Shown here in pieces: positions 1 through 4,452 of a DNA stretch of 5,450 nt. Below the pieces are notes generated by a model. The model saw only the letters and a program-made list of their open reading frames with translations, made no database searches and was not told where the DNA came from. Source of the DNA: Alphaproteobacteria bacterium (lineage in GTDB: Bacteria; Pseudomonadota; Alphaproteobacteria; UBA9219). The stretch is from assembly GCA_028716765.1 (NCBI GenBank), contig JAQUPC010000128.1, positions 1-5,450 on the forward strand, read 5' to 3'. Each line of letters begins with the position of its first letter. Positions within the stretch are counted from its first letter, which is position 1. The position numbers and the translations under genes were made by a program.

Positions 1-5
1 CTGGT

Positions 6-11
6 TATTAT
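6..11 (+). promoter_or_regulatory. Possible -10 box of the tRNA-Ser gene
   Basis: TATTAT lies 8 bases before the first base of the mature tRNA and matches a sigma-70 type -10 hexamer at most positions. A matching -35 would fall left of the window, so it cannot be checked. If this is the -10, the transcript would start only one or two bases before the mature 5' end, an unusually short leader. An upstream promoter outside the window is equally possible. Confidence 0.25.
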
Positions 12-19
12 GACATCAT

Positions 20-109
<90 letters not shown>

Positions 110-112
110 ATA

Positions 113-139
113 AAAATGGGCCCAAGAGGGCCCTTTTTT
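113..139 (+). terminator. Rho-independent terminator of tRNA-Ser (bidirectional)
   Basis: GGGCCC (118-123), an AAGA loop and GGGCCC (128-133) form a 6-bp all-GC stem followed by six T (134-139). The left flank carries AAAAA (112-116), so the same stem would also end transcription arriving on the minus strand. The symmetry is larger than a terminator needs: 105-123 can pair with 128-146 with a single T-T mismatch (117/134), which takes in the tRNA's CCA end. Termination on the + strand is the main role inferred. Confidence 0.92.
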
Positions 140-173
140 ATTGGCGAAAGGGGAGAGCTGAAGAGCCCGCAGG

Positions 174-208
174 GTTCGACAAAACGCTCCGGGGGAGCGT
201 TTTGGAAC
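174..208. repeat. Long hairpin, 15-bp interrupted stem
   Basis: CAAAACGCTCC (180-190) and GGAGCGTTTTG (194-204) are perfect reverse complements around a GGG loop. GTTC (174-177) and GAAC (205-208) extend the stem after a 2-base bulge. The T run lies inside the stem, not after it, so this is not a classic terminator, although such a structure can act on both strands. It may be an intergenic palindromic repeat or a structured RNA element. Confidence 0.75.
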
Positions 209-240
209 GCCGAAGGCGGCCCCGAGCATTTGCGAGGGGT

Positions 241-267
241 GAAAAACATACTGGATGTATGTTTTTC
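241..267. repeat. Perfect 11-bp hairpin
   Basis: GAAAAACATAC (241-251) and GTATGTTTTTC (257-267) are exact reverse complements around the 5-base loop TGGAT. T240 with A268, and G238 with C270, could lengthen the stem. It is flanked by GGGG (236-239) and a C run (274-279), which are themselves complementary and could close an outer stem. The role is unknown; it is either a termination or processing structure or a repeat element. Confidence 0.75.
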
Positions 268-310
268 ATCAATCCCCCCGCACTACGATAAATGAAAACC
301 GTGGCCGCAA

Positions 311-325
311 GTCCGCGAAGCGGAC
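311..325. repeat. Small GC-rich palindrome with GAA loop
   Basis: GTCCGC (311-316) and GCGGAC (320-325) pair around GAA. GC-rich stems closed by GAA are common in proteobacterial intergenic repeats. I cannot show from this window that it is repeated elsewhere. Confidence 0.5.
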
Positions 326-365
326 GCAGCGAGCACATCCCCCTCTATCGAGTGGACTTCGAGCC

Positions 366-408
366 TCCCGAAGCTTTAGCGTAGGGAAGAGAAAGCAATC
401 TCATCCCT
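366..408 (+). other. Two mutually exclusive hairpins sharing one arm
   Basis: GGGA (384-387) can pair with TCCC at 366-369, helped by an inner GC/GC pairing (373-374 with 379-380). It can instead pair with TCCC at 404-407 in a better stem: A383-T408, GGGA/TCCC, an A-A mismatch, then GAGA/TCTC closing a 6-base loop. Both cannot form at once. A T run follows at 418-423, about 9 bases past the second stem, which is too far for a textbook terminator. The arrangement resembles an attenuator or a nested repeat, but function is inference only. Confidence 0.35.
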
Positions 409-573
409 TCCGTCAGCTTTTTTACAATTACAACTCATATATGAATTCCTGGTGCACCGAAAACGCACAATAGCTTCAGCACTTTCTGTGAAAAGCTGTT
501 AACCTCGATTTTTCCAAATCCGACCCGCCTGATTGTCAGATAGGCCAAAACTCTCTAAAAGTTATGGTAGCTG

Positions 574-601
574 TTGACTTAGTACGGCGTATTTAAGTCA
601 A
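574..601. promoter_or_regulatory. Inverted repeat, candidate operator upstream of the DUF2806 gene
   Basis: TTGACTTA (574-581) and TAAGTCAA (594-601) are perfect 8-bp reverse complements separated by 12 bases. The left arm also contains a -35-like TTGACT, but no good -10 lies 16-18 bases after it. The repeat ends about 70 bases before the start codon at 671, a usual place for a dimeric repressor site. It is AT-rich and not followed by a T run, so I prefer a protein-binding site to a terminator. No regulator gene is visible nearby. Confidence 0.4.
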
Positions 602-621
602 TAGGTTAGGTGTTGTGGTTG

Positions 622-627
622 TATATT
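622..627 (+). promoter_or_regulatory. Weak candidate -10 box for the DUF2806 gene
   Basis: TATATT is a reasonable -10 hexamer 43 bases before the start codon, which would give a leader of roughly 35 bases carrying the ribosome binding site. No convincing -35 lies 16-18 bases upstream and there is no TGn extension, so it would need an activator or is not the promoter. The inverted repeat at 574-601 lies just upstream of it. Confidence 0.2.
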
Positions 628-655
628 GAGTGGTAGGCAGACGAAATCTCACGTC

Positions 656-661
656 GGGGAG
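656..661 (+). promoter_or_regulatory. Ribosome binding site that sets the start at 671
   Basis: GGGGAG sits 9 bases before ATG 671. The only longer in-frame alternative, TTG at 626, has no comparable purine-rich motif in front of it and adds 15 residues that read as translated leader. The start at 671 is therefore preferred. Confidence 0.7.
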
Positions 662-670
662 AAATGTAAT

Positions 671-1543
671 ATGGCCAAAGCACTGATTAACATAAATTTT
701 GATGGCTTATCTGCTCCTGCCACAAAATTGATTGAAAAAGTATCGGATGCTGTAGGGGGAATAGCAAAACCGGGACAAATCAGACGTGTGGCAAAAGCGG
801 AATCGGATGCTGAAATAATTCGTGCTCAAACCAGAATCGAAATTACCGAAATTCAACGACGAAGTCTTGAGCGTATGATTCGCGAAGAAGGGCAGAAACA
901 AGAGAATATTGAAAGCATAACAACAAAAGCGTTTCCGAACCTTAAGGAAGATTCAAAGCCAGATAGCATCGAAAAAGATTGGCTCACATACTTTTTCGAT
1001 AGAAGCCGACTCGTGTCTGATGACGAAATGCAATCTCTTTGGGCCAATATTCTAGCGGGACAAGCGAACACGCCCGGAACGTTTTCTAGAAAAACGATTG
1101 ATCTTGTTGCTTCCCTAGATAAAAAGGACGCTAATCTCTTTACGAAGCTATGTACGTTTGCATGGATGATCGGTGGAATTACTCCTGTTGTTTTTTACAA
1201 AGACGGCGCTCTATATGAGAAAGAAGGCATCGAGTTTTCCACACTCGCTCATTTAGACAGCATCGGATTGATAAATTTTAATCAAAGCGGCCTCGGTGGC
1301 TTTGCAAAAAAGAAACTGCCCAAATATTTCACGATTTTCTATTATGGTCGGTCCATTACAATAGAATTTTCAGCCGACGATAATTCATTAGATGTCGGCC
1401 AGGTTTTGTTTACACAGGCCGGATCGGAATTAGCATCTATTTGTGGATCTTCAGCATCAGACGAATATTTCGAATGGGTGCTGGAAAAATGGTTCAACAA
1501 GGGATTAATATTATCCATGCCAATCAAGGCAATGGGTAGATAA
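671..1543 (+). CDS. DUF2806 family protein, function unknown
   Basis: This 290-residue soluble protein has no signal peptide or membrane segment. I recognise the layout of the DUF2806 (PF10987) family from memory. An N-terminal stretch (about 12-45) reads IEKVSDAVGG then PGQIRRVAKAE. A charged helical segment (about 40-85) looks like a coiled coil. The hallmark core (about 103-165) contains DWLTYFFDRSRLVSDDEMQ, then LWANILAGQ and PGTFSRKT, ending in LDKKDANLF and a Cys/Trp-containing hydrophobic stretch. A C-terminal segment (about 247-259) reads TQAGSELASICG. The length suits a complete family member. No catalytic motif can be named and no biochemical role is established to my knowledge. The gene is clearly AT-richer than the genes at 1605-5450, stands alone between a tRNA-side spacer and a convergent gene, and looks horizontally acquired. 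A role in phage or plasmid conflict is speculation from this context only. Confidence 0.85.
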   Translation: MAKALININFDGLSAPATKLIEKVSDAVGGIAKPGQIRRVAKAESDAEIIRAQTRIEITEIQRRSLERMIREEGQKQENIESITTKAFPNLKEDSKPDSIEKDWLTYFFDRSRLVSDDEMQSLWANILAGQANTPGTFSRKTIDLVASLDKKDANLFTKLCTFAWMIGGITPVVFYKDGALYEKEGIEFSTLAHLDSIGLINFNQSGLGGFAKKKLPKYFTIFYYGRSITIEFSADDNSLDVGQVLFTQAGSELASICGSSASDEYFEWVLEKWFNKGLILSMPIKAMGR

Positions 1544-1604
1544 TATTTGTCGCGCCAGCTACCTCCGTCCCGCCATATAGGCAACCAAGCCCGGCGCGAT
1601 GTTT

Positions 1605-2669
1605 CTACGGCTCGGGAAATCCGCGGCTTATAATCCTGTCTTTCTGCTTGCGCAGATAATCCAAATCTCCGGCCATTATCAAACAGCCGTGGCCTTTCAG
1701 ATTAACGCCGAAATTGAAGGACTCCCGCGAAGGGAAAAGCGCGACGATCTCGTCGAACTCTTCGATATAGCCGCACGGGATTTTTGATTTCGTCGCGGGC
1801 GCGTTTTCGAGATACACGTGGCCGTGGATGACGTAATTTACGTTCGGAAAATAGTTGAAAAGACGAATTTGAATGGGCGCGTCGACGGAAGGCTTCACCT
1901 CCCCGATAAATTTCACCTGGCGTTCGTCGGGCTCGACCGCGACAAAATCCCCGGCGCTTAAAGTCGCCTTGTCCACGTTCCGGCGCGAGACAAGATAATG
2001 CCCGGCGTCGCGAAAAGCCGGGAAGCCGTGGCAGCATCGCGTGATGCGGTCGGTGTAACGCGCGGACGCGTTGCCCAAAAACCTCTCGGGATTGACGGCG
2101 TTGACGTGTTTGGAAAACTCGTCGCCGAATTGGCGGGCAAGCTGGATGAACGCCTCGTTTATGGCGGGCAGGTTCTCCCCGGCCGGTCCCAGCGATTTCG
2201 ACGGTACGCGCGTCAGCGATCTGATTTTGTCCACGCGCTCAAGCAAGGCCCGGCTGAATTCCGCAATATCGGCGGTGCCGGAATATAGATTGCCGAGGGG
2301 GTCGAGCAATTTGAAAACGTAGCGGCCGTCCTGTTTCTCGATCATGATCCCCAGATTCGACCGGGACTTCAGCAGCCGGTCGATAACGGCAAAGGGACTG
2401 TACGTTTTCTCAACGACGCGTTTTGACGAGATCAACGTGAGGTGCGGATTCTTTTGTTTGATAACGGGCAGTATTTTTGTTTCCGCATTGTCGATGTTCG
2501 GCATCCAGACGAGGACGTCGAAGTCCTTAAAATCGAGGCCGTATAACGCGGATAAATTTCCGCCGTTCATGCAAGGCCATCCGGTGTTTTCCGCTATCAT
2601 GCTGGCCAGTTTGGACGGTTTGCCCGATTGCCTGTCAAAAGTGCCGCCGACAATTATGGCTCTGTACAT
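1605..2669 (-). CDS. Two-domain protein: Rossmann-like N-terminus plus class II aldolase/adducin-like C-terminus
   Basis: 354 residues, start ATG at 2669 with GGGAG (2677-2681) seven bases upstream, stop TAG. The C-terminal half (about 170-345) shows the class II aldolase/adducin pattern in order: a GNASAR motif (199-204), where the family has GN[LIV]S; the LSAGDFVAVEP stretch (237-247); KPSVDAP (259-265) in place of KPSSE; the metal-binding HGH (H282, H284); and a third histidine in KGHG (H327). These positions match the Zn2+ ligands of fuculose-phosphate aldolase-type enzymes, with D263 where the catalytic acid usually lies. The N-terminal half (about 1-150) begins YRAIIVGGTFD, an alpha/beta nucleotide-binding-like start. 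It continues with DFDVLVWMPN (49-58), LTLISSKRVVE (77-87) and LLDPLGNLY (121-129). I do not recognise this half as a named family. Substrate unknown: sugar-phosphate aldolase, epimerase, dehydratase or a non-enzymatic binder are all open. The gene is convergent with the DUF2806 gene. Confidence 0.75.
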   Translation of the reverse strand: MYRAIIVGGTFDRQSGKPSKLASMIAENTGWPCMNGGNLSALYGLDFKDFDVLVWMPNIDNAETKILPVIKQKNPHLTLISSKRVVEKTYSPFAVIDRLLKSRSNLGIMIEKQDGRYVFKLLDPLGNLYSGTADIAEFSRALLERVDKIRSLTRVPSKSLGPAGENLPAINEAFIQLARQFGDEFSKHVNAVNPERFLGNASARYTDRITRCCHGFPAFRDAGHYLVSRRNVDKATLSAGDFVAVEPDERQVKFIGEVKPSVDAPIQIRLFNYFPNVNYVIHGHVYLENAPATKSKIPCGYIEEFDEIVALFPSRESFNFGVNLKGHGCLIMAGDLDYLRKQKDRIISRGFPEP

Positions 2670-2732
2670 AATCCCGCTCCCTTATTGCTTTCCTGCAATT
2701 TAGCATCCGGAGCTTTTGTTGAAAGCCATATG

Positions 2733-2780
2733 TATGGTTAATGTTGCCGCAGGCGCCGTCCGAAAATCATCTTAACCATA
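2733..2780. promoter_or_regulatory. Paired inverted TTAACCAT octamers, candidate CtrA-type sites
   Basis: TATGGTTAA (2733-2741) and TTAACCATA (2772-2780) are exact 9-bp reverse complements. Each contains TTAACCAT, which I know as the half-site form of the alphaproteobacterial CtrA cell-cycle regulator box. They lie 64-111 bases upstream of the start codon of the minus-strand aldolase-like gene, a normal promoter position. The identity of the binding protein, and that this is an alphaproteobacterium, are inferences. A plain stem-loop with a 30-base loop is the alternative. Confidence 0.4.
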
Positions 2781-2801
2781 ACAATTGAAATCGGCTTCGA
2801 T

Positions 2802-2828
2802 ATTGCGGGCAAGCGACAGGCCCGCAAT
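2802..2828. repeat. Intergenic palindromic repeat (ATTGCGGGC type)
   Basis: ATTGCGGGC (2802-2810) and GCCCGCAAT (2820-2828) pair perfectly over 9 bp around a 9-base loop. Read on the minus strand the right side begins CGTCATTGCGGGC, which closely resembles the CGTCATTGCGAGC start of a family of short palindromic repeats scattered between genes in many proteobacteria. No T run follows on either strand, so an intrinsic terminator for the cupin gene is less likely. Only one copy is in the window. Confidence 0.55.
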
Positions 2829-2865
2829 GACGGCGGCTCTTGATCCTGCATGATCGGTTCGATCG

Positions 2866-3267
2866 TTAAAACGACGTCTTTCCGTCGAACTCTTCGTCGT
2901 CTTTCAAGGCGTCCTCGCGCGTGCGGTGGATAACGCCGTCGCGATGCTCGGGAGGAGCGTAAAGGGTGTAGAGCTTCATCGGGGTCTTGCCGGTGTTGAT
3001 GAAGTTGTGCTCGACCCCGGCGGGAACGACGATGGCGGAGCCGTCGCCTATTTCGCTGCGCTCGCCGTTCAGAACGCATTCGCCCGTGCCGGACTCGATG
3101 CGCAGAAACTGGTCGAGGTGGTGCGTCTCCGCGCCGATTTCTTCGCCCGGCTTAAGCGCCATGACCACAAGCTGGCAGTGTTTCGCGGTATAGAGAACCT
3201 GCCGGAAATTTTCATTCTCCAGCGTAAGCTTTTCAATGTTATCGACGTAGCCGTTGCTTTTTTTCAT
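2866..3267 (-). CDS. Small single-domain cupin protein
   Basis: 133 residues, start ATG at 3267 with AGGAG (3278-3282) ten bases upstream. It is a cytoplasmic double-stranded beta-helix (Cupin_2, PF07883) of the short mannose-6-phosphate-isomerase-like group that lacks any second domain. Cupin motif 1 is GAETHHLDQ (45-53), giving likely metal ligands E47, H49 and Q53. Motif 2 is VVPAGVEHNFINTG (80-93), with ligand H87. The start GYVDNIEKLTLEN (6-18), and the tail APPEHRDGVIH (104-114) with FDGKT (127-131), match a widespread conserved family whose members are nearly all this length, so it is intact. The physiological substrate of the family is not known to me. Cupins can be isomerases, dioxygenases or sugar-binding proteins, and none is favoured by context. 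It is followed by a 196-bp gap before the aldolase-like gene on the same strand. Confidence 0.9.
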   Translation of the reverse strand: MKKSNGYVDNIEKLTLENENFRQVLYTAKHCQLVVMALKPGEEIGAETHHLDQFLRIESGTGECVLNGERSEIGDGSAIVVPAGVEHNFINTGKTPMKLYTLYAPPEHRDGVIHRTREDALKDDEEFDGKTSF

Positions 3268-3326
3268 TTTGCATGTACTCCTGCGGTTGCCTGCCCTTGC
3301 GGCAGCAGTTCTTGAAACGACCGTTT

Positions 3327-3332
3327 ATCATA
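3327..3332 (-). promoter_or_regulatory. Candidate -10 box for the cupin gene
   Basis: Read on the minus strand this is TATGAT, a good -10 match, 59 bases upstream of the cupin start codon. The -35 region 17 bases further upstream (TGTTTT) is poor. The intergenic region 3268-3477 must hold the promoters of both divergent genes. I could not find a convincing promoter pair for the rightward glycosyltransferase gene. Confidence 0.3.
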
Positions 3333-3463
3333 GCATGGGGAAAACAAGAAAAACAGGTGCGGAGCGCCTTTCCGTTCGATCAAAAACGCGAGCCTTGCGG
3401 CGCAAAAACATACCCTGTTCGAAGTGTGTTTTCTCTGATATTCCTTTTTAAGCCGTTATTTTC

Positions 3464-3467
3464 AGGG
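3464..3467 (+). promoter_or_regulatory. Ribosome binding site that sets the glycosyltransferase start
   Basis: AGGG lies 10 bases before ATG 3478. The in-frame TTG at 3469 would be too close to it, and the later in-frame ATG at 3496 has no purine-rich motif upstream. ATG 3478 is therefore the best start, although the site is weak. Confidence 0.45.
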
Positions 3468-3477
3468 TTTGATTCCT

Positions 3478-4452
3478 ATGTTTAAGCACTCTTCTATGTC
3501 CGCGCCCGATCTTTCCGTCATTCTGCCGTTCCATAACGAGGGAGGATCGGTGCGCACGTTGTTTCAGCGCCTGTTCCCCGTGCTCGGCCGTTTGGGGTTG
3601 AGTTACGAGATCATTTGCGTCGACGACGGCAGCACCGACAACACGTACAGCCTCTTGTCGCATGCGCGCGAGCACGACCTGCGTATCAAAATCGTGCGTC
3701 TGGCGCGCAATTTCGGCAAGGAAGCCGCGCTGACCTGCGGCTTGCACCGCGCGAAAGGGCGGGCGGCGATCATGCTCGACAGCGATCTGCAGCACCCGCC
3801 CGAGGTCATTCCCGAACTTGTCGCGGCATGGGATCGCGGAGCCAAAATGGTTTACGCCATTCGCCGCAACCGCGACACGGATTATCCGCTCCGCAAGTTT
3901 CTCTCCAAGGCCTTCTATTACGTTTTCAGGCACATCGCCGAAATTCGCATGCCGGAAGGGGCGGGCGATTACCGGTTGCTCGACCGCGCCGTGATCGATG
4001 CGGTGAACGCCTTGCCGGAGCGCACCCGTTTCATGAAAGGCTTGATGACATGGGTGGGCTTCGATTACGCGCAGGTGCCGTTCGACGTCGCGCCGCGCCC
4101 CGAAGGGCATACGACGTGGAACCTGTTTCGACTCGTGCGCTTCGCCTTCGACGGGCTGGCGTCGTTCAGCACCTTGCCCCTGCGCATCTGGACGTGGTTC
4201 GGCAGCATCATATCGCTTTTCGCGCTGGCCTACGGCCTGCTGCTGGTTCTGCGCACGCTCTTGTTCGGCGTCGACGTTCCGGGCTTTGCTTCCCTGATGG
4301 CCGGCATCCTGTTCATGGGCGGCGTGCAATTGCTGAGCCTCGGGGTGATCGGCGAATATCTGGCGCGCGTGTTTATGGAAGTGAAGGCGCGGCCCATCTA
4401 CCTCGTTGCCGAGCAACAGGGCTTTGAAGACGCGAAAGCGCCCCGGGTCTGA
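3478..4452 (+). CDS. GtrB/ArnC-like polyprenyl-phosphate glycosyltransferase (GT2)
   Basis: 324 residues, the usual size for this group. It would move a sugar from a nucleotide-sugar donor to undecaprenyl phosphate on the cytoplasmic face of the inner membrane, making a lipid-linked sugar for later use outside. The GT-A catalytic domain occupies about 11-230: SVILPFHNE (13-21), VDDGSTD (48-54) for nucleotide binding, RNFGKEAAL (77-85), the metal-binding DSDLQHPPEV (101-110) with D101 and D103, and GAGDYRLLDR (161-170), the family's acceptor-side motif. FSTLPLR (230-236) leads into two membrane helices (about 238-261 and 268-292). The tail reads GVIGEYLARVFMEVKARP (289-306), a signature of the GtrB/YfdH/ArnC/DPM1-type proteins. 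It is the first gene of a pair with the membrane glycosyltransferase that starts on its stop codon. The sugar (glucose, 4-amino-arabinose or another) cannot be read from the sequence, so no symbol is given. Confidence 0.93.
   Translation: MFKHSSMSAPDLSVILPFHNEGGSVRTLFQRLFPVLGRLGLSYEIICVDDGSTDNTYSLLSHAREHDLRIKIVRLARNFGKEAALTCGLHRAKGRAAIMLDSDLQHPPEVIPELVAAWDRGAKMVYAIRRNRDTDYPLRKFLSKAFYYVFRHIAEIRMPEGAGDYRLLDRAVIDAVNALPERTRFMKGLMTWVGFDYAQVPFDVAPRPEGHTTWNLFRLVRFAFDGLASFSTLPLRIWTWFGSIISLFALAYGLLLVLRTLLFGVDVPGFASLMAGILFMGGVQLLSLGVIGEYLARVFMEVKARPIYLVAEQQGFEDAKAPRV

Larger units (their letters stand above)
140..670. other. Gene-free, hairpin-rich spacer downstream of tRNA-Ser
   Basis: I see no credible protein gene here. 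The short open frames on both strands carry repetitive, low-complexity Arg/Gly/Pro-rich translations, lack ribosome binding sites, and cross perfect hairpins. The left part (140-410) is GC-rich and packed with inverted repeats at 174-208, 241-267, 311-325, 366-387 and 383-408. The right part (about 410-670) becomes AT-rich like the gene that follows. It holds a run of small palindromes at 435-458 and an 8+8 bp inverted repeat at 574-601. The base composition changes inside the spacer, which would fit a junction between core and acquired DNA, but no integrase and no copy of the tRNA 3' end is visible. Confidence 0.7.

Noticed and set aside
626..670. Longer N-terminus for the DUF2806 protein from TTG 626
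   Set aside because: ATG 671 has a good ribosome binding site (GGGGAG at 656-661) and begins where family similarity starts; the extra 15 residues look like translated leader.
1551..1598. CGCGCC (1551-1556) and GGCGCG (1593-1598) as a terminator between convergent genes
   Set aside because: The 36-base loop is too long and there is no T run on either side.
2738..3079. Arg-rich 113-codon minus-strand frame overlapping the cupin gene
   Set aside because: It is an out-of-frame shadow with low-complexity composition; the cupin frame has complete family motifs and a ribosome binding site.
3615..4427. 270-codon plus-strand frame inside the GtrB-like gene
   Set aside because: Arg/Ala-rich out-of-frame reading of the real gene, with no recognisable motif.
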